From contig CBDFLT010000009.1 in the NCBI GenBank assembly GCA_965249225.1, positions 1-64,000 of the forward strand: a stretch of DNA of 64,000 nt, in the 5' to 3' direction. This stretch comes from CBDFLT01 sp965249225. Its GTDB lineage: Bacteria > Chloroflexota > Dehalococcoidia > Lucifugimonadales > G963668185. The translations under genes were made by a program, and so were the position numbers. Of this stretch, positions 21,801 through 28,283 are shown one piece after another. The notes under the pieces were generated by a model. It was given only the letters and a program-made list of their open reading frames with translations. It ran no database searches and was not told the origin of the DNA. Numbering within the stretch: position 1 is the stretch's first letter; every line of letters starts with the position of its first letter.

Positions 21801-24800
21801 GGGGTTCACCGCCTCCGCGGGCGACAGCCATGTGGAGCTGAGTTGGGGAAATCCCGGCAATTCGTCCATAACCATGTACCAATACCAGCAAGCGGCGAAC
21901 GGCGCGTGGACCGACATCCCGGGAAGCGGAGCTTTGACCACCTCCCACCTGGTTTCCGACCTGACCAACGGCACCCAGGATACTTTCCGGGTCCGCGCGG
22001 TGAACCCGGCCGGAGAGGGTGCGGCTTCGCCCCCGGTGACCGCGACCCCGGCCTGGCCGGGGTCGGCCCCCGACATACCCGCAAACTTCGCCGCCGCGCA
22101 GACCGGCGTCGGCCAGGTGGAGTTGACGTGGGACAAGGCTTCTCAGCCCCGGACCGTCACCGGTTATCAGTTCATCCAGGACAACATCTCTAGTGACGAT
22201 GACGTCCCCGCTTGGACTCCCATATCCGATAGCGATTCCAACACCGTCTCGTACACCGTCTCCGATCTGCGCGAACCCGATCCCGACCCAAACACGTACA
22301 CCTTCGCTGTCCGCGCGATAAACAGCTATGGCGTAAGGGCCTCGCGTTCCATTTCCGTGACAATAGTCGCCAAGCCAAAGCGGCCCACCGGGCTAAGTGC
22401 TACCGGCGGCGACACCCAGGCGACGGTCCAATGGAGTGTCCCGTCCGACGAGAACGATCCGCCGCCAATTGACAAGTACCAGCTATTGCAGATCCCTCTA
22501 AGCACGCTGACCGCCGACGACCGCGCGGCCAACGACGAGTTCGGGTATTCGGTAGCGATAGATGGCCACACCGCCGTCGTCGGGGCCTACCACCGGAACC
22601 TCGACGGGAACGCCAACGTCGGTGTGGCCTATGTTTTCACCAAGGATTCGGACGATGCATGGAGCCAAGCCGCCACGCTGACTGCCTCCGACGGCGCAGC
22701 GAATGACGAGTTCGGAATTTCCGTGGCGATAGACGGAAACACCATCGTGGTTGGGGCGCGCCAGGACGATACTCGCAACGGCGCAGCGTACGTATTCACC
22801 AAGTCACCCAACAGCGTCTGGGCAAATGATGAGAATCAGACCTACAAGGGGGAGACGGCCAGGCTCACCGCTTCCGACGCCGCGGCGGACGACGAGTTCG
22901 GAATTTCCGTGGCGATAGATGGAAACACCATCGTGGTTGGGGCGCGCCAGGACGACACTCGCAACGGCGCAGCGTACGTATTCACCAAGTCACCCAACAG
23001 CGTCTGGGCAAATGATGAGAATCAGACCTACAAGGAGGAGGCGGCCAAGCTCATCGCCTCCGACGGCGCGGCGAACGACGAGCTTGGAATCTCCGTGGCG
23101 ATAGACGGTGACACCGTCGTGGTAGGAGCACACCTGCACGACATTAATGACAACGGCAGCAGTATCCCCAACGCCGGTGCAGCCTACGTCTTTACCAAGC
23201 CCGACACCGGCGGCTGGGCCAACGAACTGACTAAAGACCACAGAACCGAATCGGCAAGGCTCACCGCCCCCGACGGCGCGGCGAAGGACGAGTTCGGGAT
23301 CTCGGTGGCCATCGACGTTGATACCGTCGTGGTTGGAGCGCACCAGCCCAGCTACCAAGGCGAAAACGATGTGACCGTCGACGTGGGGCCCGGTGCGGCC
23401 TACGTATTCACTAGGGATTCGAACTCCGGCAAGTGGGGCCAGCCGATCAAGCTTACCGCCTCCAATGGCGTCCTGCGCGATGGGTTCGGGATTTCCGTTG
23501 CGGTGGACGGCAATACCGCCGCCGTTGGGGCGTATCTGTTCGACCGCGACGACGGCGTTGTTCCTGGCTCCGGTTCGGCCTACCTGTTTGCCAGGGATCC
23601 GAACTCCGGCAAGTGGAGCCAGACGCACAATCTCGCCGGTCCCGGCTCCGAGCCGGACGACTGGTTCGGACACTCCGTTGCGGTGTCCAATGACACCGTC
23701 TTGGCAGGCGTGCCCCAGGACGACGGTAGTCGCGGTTCGGCCTACGCGATGGACATATCAACCGCGGAGTGGGTGGACTTCGTCTCAACAGAATTGACCA
23801 TGTCTGACGACGACGAGTACTACGTCTACCGGGTGCTCGGTCTGACCAACGACCAAGAGTACGCCTTCCGCGTGCGTTCGGTGAGCGCGACCGGCAATGA
23901 TCCGACTGCGGAAACCAGGAGCGCCACGCCGATGCTTACAAGGCCGGTCAAGCCAACCGGGTTGTTGGCAGAGGCTGGCAACAGGCAGGTGGACCTGAGT
24001 TGGGACCTCTCTGACGATTCGACCATAACCGGATACCAAGTATTGCAGCCCCCCGAGCAGACCAAGCTCACCGCCAGCTCCGACGGCGCGGCGAACGACG
24101 AATTCGGAATCTCCGTGGCGGTTTATGGCGATGAGGAGGATGGTGATACCGTCGTGGTCGGGGCGCACAAGCACGACGGCACGGACGCCGGAGGCAACGC
24201 CATCACCTCTTCCGGTGCGGCCTACGTATTCACCAGGGACCCGCTTTCGGGTGAGTGGAGCCAACCGATCAAGCTCACCGCTCCCGACGGGGACACATCC
24301 GACTGGTTTGGGTATTCCGTAGCGGTGCACGGTGACACCATCGTGGTCGGGGCGTACCAACACGACCTCGACAGCGAATCCGACGCCGGTGCGGCCTACG
24401 TATTCACCAGGCCCGACGGCGGCTGGGTCGCCACCAGCACCGCGGCCAAGCTCACCGCTTCCGACGGGGTGGAAGGCGACCGGTTCGGGTATTCCGTAGC
24501 GGTGGACGAGAGTACCGTGGTGGTTGGTGCCTACTGGGTCGACCTAAATGCCACGACCACCAATTCCGGGGCGGCGTACGTCTTCACCAAGCCCGACGGC
24601 GGCGATTGGACGTCCACTAGTACCGCGGCCAAGCTCACCGCTTCCGACGGGGCCGGAACAGACTACTTCGGGCACTCCGTTGCGGTGCACGGTGGCACCA
24701 TCGTGATCGGGGCGCACCTCCACAAGACTAATGACATTCGCACTGGTGCGGCCTACGTATTCACCAGGCCAGTCGGCGGCTGGGTCGCCACAAGTACCGC

Positions 24801-26241
24801 AGCCACCCTCACCGCTTCCGACGGGGCGAACGGCGACCAGTTCGGGCATTCCGTTGCGATGGACGGTGCCACCGTGGTCGTCGGGGCCCGCAGAAATAGC
24901 GCAGCTTACGCATTTATTCAGGACTCCGGCGTATGGAGCCAGGCGGCCAAGTTCACCGCCTCTGACAGCGATGGATCTGAAGAATTCGGGTCCTCCGTTG
25001 CGGTGCGGGGTGGCACCATCGTGATCGGGGCGCCCTCCGCCAACGTCGACGAATGCGACGACATCGACGACTGCGACGAAGACCCTCGTTCCGGTGCGGC
25101 TTACCTCTTCACCAAGCCGGCCGGCGCTTTCTGGGCCAACGATCCGAACGAAGACAACAGAAAGGAGTCGGGCAAGCTCATCTTACCCGCCGGCGGAGAG
25201 GAAGAAGAGGACGACCAGTTCGGGAACTCCGTCGCCCTGGACGGCGAAAGCATAGTGATCGGGGTGCCCGCGGGCAACGATGGCTTCGGTTCGGTCTACG
25301 TGTCGGACATCCCACAGTGGGCCCATATAGACGACAGCAAAGCTACGACCGTATCCCACAGGGTCACAGATCTGGAAAACGGCGTGAAGTACACCTTCCA
25401 GGTCCGCGCGGTGGACGACGTCGGCGAAAGCCCGCCCTCCAACATCGCCCGCGTGACACCTGCAAACCGTCTACCATCCTTCATTGACGGAAACGTGACC
25501 GACCGCGCCGTCGGAGAGGACGCCCAAGCCGACGACCCCGTGGGCCGCCCGGTTACGGCCACGGACCCGGACGGCGATACCCTGACCTACTCCCTGTCGG
25601 GAGAGCATGCGGGTTCCTTCAGCATCGGCAGCTCCAACGGCCAGATCTCCGTGCGCTCCGGGACCACGCTCGACTACGAGTCGGGCCGCACGAGCTACAC
25701 GGTCATCGTCTCCGTGCACGACGACGAGGCCAGCGTCGTCGCCAGCGTCACCATCAATGTCAACAACGTCGACGAGGACGGATCGGTCTCCCTGTCTTCC
25801 GCACGGCCCAGGGTGAACGCTGCCCTGACCGCCTCGCTAACCGATCCCGACGGCTTGGTGTCAATCACATCCTGGCAGTGGGCCAGGTCTGCCAACGGCT
25901 CGACCGGGTGGCGCGACATCGTCGGAGCCAGATCCAACAGGTACAGGCCGGTCGCAAACGACGGGGGCAACTACCTCCGCGCCACCGCCTCCTATACGGA
26001 CGGCCACGGCTCGGGCAAGGAGGCCGCGGTAGTTTCCACCAATAGGGTTCGTAGCCTCGACAGGCCTGAAACCAGTCCCCCTCCTACGCCGACTCCGGTG
26101 CCCATCACTGTGGTCCCCCCAGGTGTCGGAGATGCGACAGTCCCTCCAGGTCTGCTGTTGGTGATCGGACTCATGGGCATGCTGCTGGTGATCGCGGGGA
26201 GCATAGTGGTCCGCGAGCGCAGATCGAACAGGCGACGCTGA
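12811..26241 (+). CDS. Giant surface protein with seven FG-GAP propellers nested in FN3 domains
   Basis: About 4,476 residues from the ATG at 12811, chosen over 12763 because GGGGGTGG precedes it and the signal peptide (MRSSSRFLKLVVAAA...) begins directly. Fourteen FN3 domains can be read. Seven are continuous; the other seven are split after a YQLWQ/YQLLQ strand by about 400 residues of FG-GAP repeats (motif DEFGISVAVDGDTVVVGA, with GSAYVFTK between) and resume at WTDIPxS...TSHIVTGL...VRAVN. Each insert has seven FG-GAP motifs, as expected for one closed beta-propeller. A cadherin-like domain (about residues 4224-4324), a Pro/Thr linker, a membrane helix (about 4444-4467) and a basic tail end the protein. 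Acidic loops suggest Ca2+ binding. The likely role is adhesion or surface recognition. Blade 2-3 duplication shows recent repeat turnover. Confidence 0.92.
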   Translation: MRSSSRFLKLVVAAAITLVITVSLFTSASITSAGDETAPFQPTGLEALAGDTQVKLSWVSPDADSPSIANYQLWQHTQSGKLTGATSTKFGFSVAVVGDIAVVGMPDDDESSGDSGAAFVFSRVDGVWTQKYKLKTNDAVEDDGFGTSVAFDGSTIVVGAPFDDVKKGATYLFVEPDDGWDNPSGTGTVDLTETAKLTAPNAAAADEFGNSVAVDGDTVVVGAYGRDVSTGVAYVFTKPGTDANSDGSIDWKDWASLSADGKAALTANLTIDGAASGDEFGNSVAIDANTIVVGASGDDGDALEFTGSAFVFVMPGSGGWVSTSTAAKLTASTRGDNDYFGRSVAIDGDTIVVGADEAENTVDGSQVKTGSAYVFTKPGTGWATDTETAKLTASDSAATDKFGYAVALDGDTVVVGAYGNDSSRGSAYVFTKPASGWDDGTEAAQLTASDRATNNRFGSSVAVDGDTVVVGAENHETAYVFDVVNWEDIAGPGATSHIVRRLTNDIEHTFRVRAVNTVGARDPFDSVSETPKAAAYPPARPRNFSATQTGIGEVELTWDAHRYPLTVTGYEYNQDDGGGVSNWINIEGSDSGTVSHTVTGLTAVPTYTFAVHAVNSAGSTESDSRSLKLSEAPAAPDSFSAVAGDGQVWLGWRSPADFTISGYEYRQKEGTDAFGEWTNIPGSRAGSTFHIVTGLTNGTPYTFQVRAVNAAGESGSSGEQSATPATASSAPVKPEGFAARQTDVGQVELTWEASSNPLNVTGYQFKQNSGSWTTIPNSDSSTVSHIITGLTQGVTYTFRVRAVNSAGSTESDSQPVTVVAKPAAPNPFAAEAGDTQVRLTWDDPGNASITKYQLWQFPPTSIKLISNDRDDDDEFGWSVAVDGDTLVIGATGADEPNNTGAAYVFTRVAGGWTQVGKLTAAVRRNDAGFGHAVAVHGDTIVVGAYEEGHDMSTGDAGAAYVFTRPDTGWADMTQTARLTASDAAENDEFGTSVAVHGDTIVVGAPEEDTGARGSAYIFTKPANGWVNTNETATLIGQSDGDRFGSSVAVYGDTVVVGAAEENSKKGAAYVFTKSGATGVWDDWDDKKASTATARLTASDRADNDRFGRAVAMDGDTVIVGAHLDDGTDSEGNAIIESGSVYVFTKPASGGWVSTSTAAKLTASDRAKNDEFGYSVAVDGDTIVVGARQPSYVDDGGETIKRPGAAYLFSKPATGWTDTAGTDKLVAYDRSQNDKFGNSVAVDGYTVLVGAVGDDSDKGSAYVFGTQWSDIPGSGAGTTSHIIRGLRNSVEHTFRVRAVNAAGEGDASEVAATPVAKKFSPSIPASFTATQIGVGQVRLAWTASTNPLTVRHYTFKQGSQDWAKIDGSDSSTVSHTVTGLTTGNTYTFTVRAVNGGGQNATGSRSVKLEAQLAAPSEFTAVSGDEQVKLSWDDPDDSTIDKYQHFQIDPSKLTAADGLRGDEFGYSVAVDGNTAVIGAYQDDDATNGDDSGSAYVFTKISGVWKQVAKLTADDGAANDEFGISVAIDGSTIVVGAHQNDADTNNNDEGAAYVFAKPASGWADWSNLDTNGKAGLTTKLTAYQGAANDEFGISVAVNGNTILVGAHQNDADASDNNEGAAYIFTKSSSGWGNAPASGDHRVETAKLIASDATAGDEFGISVAVDGDTAVIGAYHDDHTDDGNTIGNAGSAYVFTKVSGVWSQKAKLIAVDGAANDEFGISVAVNGDMVVVGARQDDTRNGAAYVFTKVSGVWSQKAKLIASDGAADDEFGISVAVEGDTVVIGAYQDDDNGDLFGSAYVFIRDSSGGWRQRDKLTASDGAERDRYGYSVGVSGDTVVVGAYSDDSNEANTGAAYFLRIPGWTDIPDSAATTTSHIVTGLSNYVEHTFQVRGVNAAGGGLASDRAGGTPTFAIPDPPDGLTADAGDAVVDLTWVDPEDSTIEKYQLLQIIQGGKLTAASTDDPVVRGDGFGISVAVDGDTAVVGAYQDDDATNGDNSGSAHVFARSSPTAPWSWSAKLTASDAAENDEFGISVAVDGDTIVVGAHQNDSNKGAAYVFTWNSSNSKWEQKAKLTASDAAANDEFGISVAVDGDTIVVGAHKADYIDLNDSSNNLADFGAAYVFTKPESGGWADATETAKLTASDAAANDEFGIFVAVHGETVVVGAHQNDADDQDTNEGAAYVFTKPGGAWTSTTTAAKLTASDGEANDEFGISVTVHGDTVVVGAHKYDVGVGTEKANAGAAYVFIKPTGGPWADGTETAKLIASDAMRGDEFGIAVAVDDNEDTIVVGAYLDDDNGDNAGSAYVFTQDSNGWSQQTKLTGPSRGKDDWLGYSVAVVGNTVIAGADKSNISGPDSGAVYLWTVPGWTDIANSDATTTSHTVTGLTNRVEYSLQVRAVDKVEGAGAGLPSEVRATPLKPRPAKPTGLSAVPGDTQVKLSWNDPVEGSPPINNYELWQHAERPMLTADDRAANDEFGYAVAIDGDTAVVGMPGDDDGTSLNVGAAFVFTRDSSGTWSQVAKLRASDPNAQDRIGLSVAVHEDTSNGDTIVVGAPHHSSSKGAVYVFTEPSGGWASTSTAAKLTASDRADDDEFGISVAVDGDTVAVGAHNNNAAYAFTKPTDGWTSTTTAAKLSGSDSFGRSVAVDAGTIVVGASGDSDDDQGSAFVFTKPATGWADSISAGAAKLTAYSRNNNDRFGRSVAIDGDTIVVGAYGNDSNRGSAHVFTKPDTGWANSPGTETAKLTASDRTDGDQFGFSVAVDGDTIVIGADALNETNRSGSAYVFTKPAAGWADSTEAAKLTGSGTANGDRFGLSVAVAGVTVMVGANGQGSNSQGAAYLYDIAVWADIAGSTGETRSHFATGLTNGLEHTFAVRAVNDGGASGRSNQVSETPAGAASLPIKPRNFSAVQTGADEVRLEWERSVQPLAVAGYRFIQDNTSSDDDVPAWTPISGSDSNTSSHNVTGLTEGDTYNFAVRAFNSQGDSDSSNSLSVTIVAAPAAPTGFTASAGDSHVELSWGNPGNSSITMYQYQQAANGAWTDIPGSGALTTSHLVSDLTNGTQDTFRVRAVNPAGEGAASPPVTATPAWPGSAPDIPANFAAAQTGVGQVELTWDKASQPRTVTGYQFIQDNISSDDDVPAWTPISDSDSNTVSYTVSDLREPDPDPNTYTFAVRAINSYGVRASRSISVTIVAKPKRPTGLSATGGDTQATVQWSVPSDENDPPPIDKYQLLQIPLSTLTADDRAANDEFGYSVAIDGHTAVVGAYHRNLDGNANVGVAYVFTKDSDDAWSQAATLTASDGAANDEFGISVAIDGNTIVVGARQDDTRNGAAYVFTKSPNSVWANDENQTYKGETARLTASDAAADDEFGISVAIDGNTIVVGARQDDTRNGAAYVFTKSPNSVWANDENQTYKEEAAKLIASDGAANDELGISVAIDGDTVVVGAHLHDINDNGSSIPNAGAAYVFTKPDTGGWANELTKDHRTESARLTAPDGAAKDEFGISVAIDVDTVVVGAHQPSYQGENDVTVDVGPGAAYVFTRDSNSGKWGQPIKLTASNGVLRDGFGISVAVDGNTAAVGAYLFDRDDGVVPGSGSAYLFARDPNSGKWSQTHNLAGPGSEPDDWFGHSVAVSNDTVLAGVPQDDGSRGSAYAMDISTAEWVDFVSTELTMSDDDEYYVYRVLGLTNDQEYAFRVRSVSATGNDPTAETRSATPMLTRPVKPTGLLAEAGNRQVDLSWDLSDDSTITGYQVLQPPEQTKLTASSDGAANDEFGISVAVYGDEEDGDTVVVGAHKHDGTDAGGNAITSSGAAYVFTRDPLSGEWSQPIKLTAPDGDTSDWFGYSVAVHGDTIVVGAYQHDLDSESDAGAAYVFTRPDGGWVATSTAAKLTASDGVEGDRFGYSVAVDESTVVVGAYWVDLNATTTNSGAAYVFTKPDGGDWTSTSTAAKLTASDGAGTDYFGHSVAVHGGTIVIGAHLHKTNDIRTGAAYVFTRPVGGWVATSTAATLTASDGANGDQFGHSVAMDGATVVVGARRNSAAYAFIQDSGVWSQAAKFTASDSDGSEEFGSSVAVRGGTIVIGAPSANVDECDDIDDCDEDPRSGAAYLFTKPAGAFWANDPNEDNRKESGKLILPAGGEEEEDDQFGNSVALDGESIVIGVPAGNDGFGSVYVSDIPQWAHIDDSKATTVSHRVTDLENGVKYTFQVRAVDDVGESPPSNIARVTPANRLPSFIDGNVTDRAVGEDAQADDPVGRPVTATDPDGDTLTYSLSGEHAGSFSIGSSNGQISVRSGTTLDYESGRTSYTVIVSVHDDEASVVASVTINVNNVDEDGSVSLSSARPRVNAALTASLTDPDGLVSITSWQWARSANGSTGWRDIVGARSNRYRPVANDGGNYLRATASYTDGHGSGKEAAVVSTNRVRSLDRPETSPPPTPTPVPITVVPPGVGDATVPPGLLLVIGLMGMLLVIAGSIVVRERRSNRRR
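13033..14263 (+). repeat. Propeller 1 inserted in FN3
   Basis: About residues 75-485 of the giant protein. Seven FG-GAP motifs, from KFGFSVAVVGDIAVVG to NRFGSSVAVDGDTVVVG. The FN3 host is split at YQLWQ and resumes at NWEDIAGPG. Three continuous FN3 domains follow. Confidence 0.85.
15376..16608 (+). repeat. Propeller 2 inserted in FN3
   Basis: About residues 856-1266. Seven motifs, from DEFGWSVAVDGDTLVIG to DKFGNSVAVDGYTVLVG. Host strand YQLWQ, resumption QWSDIPGSG. One continuous FN3 domain follows. Confidence 0.85.
17145..18385 (+). repeat. Propeller 3 inserted in FN3
   Basis: About residues 1445-1859. Seven motifs, most of the DEFGISVAV type; the last is DRYGYSVGVSGDTVVVG. Host strand YQHFQ, resumption GWTDIPDSA. 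Propeller 4 follows with no continuous FN3 between. Confidence 0.85.
18650..19893 (+). repeat. Propeller 4 inserted in FN3
   Basis: About residues 1947-2361. Seven motifs, including the variants DEFGIFVAVHGETVVVG and DWLGYSVAVVGNTVIAG. Host strand YQLLQ, resumption GWTDIANSD. Confidence 0.85.
20163..21327 (+). repeat. Propeller 5 inserted in FN3
   Basis: About residues 2451-2839, the shortest of the seven. Seven motifs, from DEFGYAVAIDGDTAVVG to DRFGLSVAVAGVTVMVG; the second carries a short insertion (HEDTSNGDT). Host strand YELWQ, resumption VWADIAGST. Three continuous FN3 domains follow. Confidence 0.85.
22489..23760 (+). repeat. Propeller 6 inserted in FN3
   Basis: About residues 3227-3650. 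Seven motifs; numbers 2 and 3 are nearly identical at DNA level (see the 180-bp duplication). Host strand YQLLQ, resumption EWVDF, the most diverged host half. Confidence 0.85.
22709..23025 (+). repeat. Recent 180-bp tandem blade duplication
   Basis: Positions about 22709-22845 recur at 22889-23025 with a 180-bp (60-codon) period and only a couple of silent differences. The peptide TKSPNSVWANDENQTYK appears in both. This is far closer than any other blade pair and indicates very recent duplication or conversion. Confidence 0.9.
24049..25311 (+). repeat. Propeller 7 inserted in FN3
   Basis: About residues 3747-4167. Seven motifs, the first with an insertion (YGDEEDGDT), the last DQFGNSVALDGESIVIG. 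Host strand YQVLQ, resumption QWAHIDDSK, then the cadherin-like domain. Confidence 0.85.
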
Positions 26242-26488
26242 TTGTCTCTCTGATTCCCAGCATCACGCAGGCCGACTCGAACCCGCCGTTGGCTCGGTCA
26301 ACATCAGCCCGGCGGAAGGTCCGCCTATCACCAGCGCGCGTGCGTCCCCAACGCCGCGCCGCTACACGCCTCCCCCGTCATACCTGTATGTGTTAGCTAA
26401 TTCGTTGACAGATTGGCGTGAGAAGATAGGCCGATCTGGAGACGAAGATGACCGTGACCGGCCCCCGATCTTTGTACGACCCGTTATG

Positions 26489-26845
26489 TTAGTCCTGCAA
26501 GGACTGGGACAGGGCAGGCAGGACGACTTGCGGTGCCGGTGGTCTGTAGCGCAGTGAGTTTTGTGGCCTGATGCGGTTGTAGGTCTGTCTGTACTGCTCT
26601 GTGAGTTTCTGCACCTCCTGCAATGTGTAGAAGATGTCCCGGTCTAGCAGTTCATCCCTGAGCTTTCCGTTGGAGCTCTCCACGTATCTGTTCTCCCATG
26701 GTCAGCCTGGCTCGATGTACAGCGTTTTAGCTCCCAACTTTGCCAGCCACTCCCGAGTAGCCCTGGCCGTAAACTCTGGCCCGTTGTCAGAGCGGATGTG
26801 GTCCGGCACACCCCTGGTCACCATTAGCTCGGACGCACTACAACA
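26489..26845 (-). pseudogene. IS3-family OrfB, C-terminal remnant with in-frame TGA
   Basis: The frame reads MVTRGVPDHIRSDNGPEFTA, LGAKTLYIEPG, then TGA, then PWENRYVESSNGKLRDELL and RYRPPAPQ: the DDE core and tail of an IS3 (IS407-like) OrfB. Relatives have Ser at the TGA (TCA to TGA), so this is a nonsense mutation. The 5' half is missing at about 26840. The 247 bp between the giant gene and this remnant (26242-26488) show no gene. Confidence 0.85.
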
Positions 26846-26860
26846 GGAGGCAAAAAGAGA

Positions 26861-27193
26861 GTGTCCACCCCCAGGAGGTCCAAGACCCTCACCTTCTCCC
26901 TGCCCACGGAGATGGAAGCGCAGGTGCGGCGGGTGATGAAGGAGGATGACCTCTCCGTGAGCGAGCTGGTGCGTGAAGCCCTTCGCACCTACATGCATGT
27001 TCGGGAGTTGAGGGGGACGGTCCACTCCAGGGAGTCGTTGGCCCACGACGAGCACGCTCTGTCTCCCGAAGACGCTGAGCGCTTCGCGCTGGAGCACCTC
27101 GACAAGTACGGCTCCATTCCCCCGGGTTGGGTCACGAAGGTGCTTAAGGGCGGTCCTATTGAGCAGAGATTGGGAGGATATGCAGATGAGTGA
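26861..27193 (+). CDS. Ribbon-helix-helix DNA-binding protein
   Basis: A 110-residue protein from a GTG preceded by AGGAGG. Residues about 6-50 (KTLTFSLPTEMEAQVRRVMK, then LSVSELVREALRTYM) form a CopG/Arc-type ribbon-helix-helix, which binds operator DNA as a dimer. The C-terminal half is acidic and without a recognised family. Its stop overlaps the ATG of the serine recombinase by 8 bp, so it may have been that gene's regulator; an antitoxin role is also possible, but no toxin gene adjoins it. Confidence 0.75.
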   Translation: MSTPRRSKTLTFSLPTEMEAQVRRVMKEDDLSVSELVREALRTYMHVRELRGTVHSRESLAHDEHALSPEDAERFALEHLDKYGSIPPGWVTKVLKGGPIEQRLGGYADE

Positions 27194-27334
27194 ACGACAG
27201 GACGGCTACACACCAGCGGCCCTCTACGCCAGGGTGTCCAGCGATAGGCAGGATGTGGACCTCTCGGTCGCCGCGCAGCTCAGGGCACTTCGAGACTATG
27301 CCGAGAAGAACGGCTACCTCGTGGCACGGGAGTT
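27186..27334 (+). pseudogene. Serine recombinase, N-terminal fragment
   Basis: The ATG at 27186 starts MSERQDGYTPAALYARVSSD; ALYARVSSDRQ is the resolvase motif with the nucleophilic Ser. RALRDYAEKNGYLVARE continues the catalytic domain, which ends at 27334 where the terminal repeat of an IS3-like fragment begins. Only about 50 residues remain. A C-terminal piece of a recombinase of the large serine type lies at 49739, also directly beside an IS end. Confidence 0.82.
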
Positions 27335-27905
27335 GTTGGCAACCAGCGAAAGTGGGACACTTTGAGACCCGAGAGATTAGAGATCGGGAGAGGGCTTGGT
27401 GAGCTCCCTGAGGGTCTTGTTGTAGCGCCTTCGCCGTTCGATTGTGTGAGCCTGCACCTCCTTCCTGCGCTGCAGTATCCGTTCCCGCCTCCCGTGGAGC
27501 ACATCTGCAGGTGTCACATTGCCCAGCGCCTTGTGATAGCGCCTGTAGTTGTAGTAGGCCACGAAGGCGGCAAGGGCAGCCTCCAGATCGGAAGCCATCT
27601 CGTAGGGGACCTGCTTGACGTCTCTCTTGATAGTCTGGTGATAGCGCTCCAGCTTGCCGTTGGTCTGAGGGTGGAAGGGTGCAGCCCGGATGTGCTTGAT
27701 TCCCACCAGGCGCAGGTAGTCTCTGAAGCCACGGGACACATATCCTGAGCCGTTGTCCGAGAGCAAGCTGGTCTGGTCGGCCACCGGGACCTCGGTCATG
27801 CCAGTCTTGTCTACAGCCTCCTGGACCACCTCGATGAGAGAGTCGGTAGTCATGTCCCGCTGCAGCTTCCAGGAGAGTATGAAGCGGGAATAGTCGTCCA
27901 TCACA
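27334..27905 (-). mobile_element. IS3-like element fragment (right-hand part)
   Basis: The end at 27334 reads TGTTGGCAACC...AAGTGGGACA, matching the 26-bp right inverted repeat of the 40-kb and 48-kb copies in length, TGT start and AAGTGGGACA core. It contains the C-terminal two thirds of a transposase (27377 to about 27905, minus strand) and is cut at about 27905. Confidence 0.8.
27377..27905 (-). pseudogene. IS3-like transposase OrfB, truncated
   Basis: The DDE domain begins abruptly at VMDDYSRFILSWKLQRDM. TSLLSDNGSGYVSRGFRDYL supplies the second Asp, and FHPQTNGKLERYHQTIKRD the catalytic Glu. The tail ALGNVTPADVLHGRRE is also present. It resembles OrfB of the 40-kb and 48-kb copies but is clearly diverged. 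The HTH half and the first Asp region are gone. Confidence 0.85.
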
Positions 27906-28283
27906 GTTTCTGGCCGTTTCGCGCCAAAACCGATAGGCCAAACTGGGCCGCCACCCGCCGCAACACGCCAAATCCTGCCCGCATCAGCTCTCCGCACACG
28001 TCGGATAGGTCCATTCATAGCTGTTTCCCTCACTATCGGATGACACGTCAGGGGTTGCAAAGTGCAAACGAGGTGCCGTTAGGGAGGCAATGTAGTTTAG
28101 CATGGCTTCCCAACCATTTGCATTTTCTGGCGTTGACCGGGCAGAGGGTTTGTCAGCCCGTTTCGTAGCTGAATCAGGGGCAAATGGGGCGGTCTGTGGC
28201 CTCTCAAGACCCCGCCGACAGGACAAAATGTCCCGATTTGTACCCCCCAACCAGCATAGAGGGGAGAAAGGGACGTATCGGCG
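27906..28283. other. Stretch without a supported gene
   Basis: Between the IS fragment and the replication-relaxation gene there are only short, overlapping, low-quality frames. The longest (27984-28250, minus, 88 codons) has no recognisable domain or ribosome site. I see no RNA gene or repeat. Confidence 0.5.

Noticed and set aside
12811..26241. Long open frames on the minus strand and in other frames of the giant gene
   Set aside because: They mirror the repeat structure and codon bias of the plus-strand gene and contain no independent domains.
12811..26241. Possible CRISPR-like periodic repeats
   Set aside because: The periodicity is protein-coding (FG-GAP blades); the repeats are diverged, long and without uniform spacers. 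No CRISPR array was seen anywhere in the window.
26489..26845. In-frame TGA in the transposase remnant as selenocysteine
   Set aside because: Family members have Ser there and a single base change explains it; the gene is truncated.
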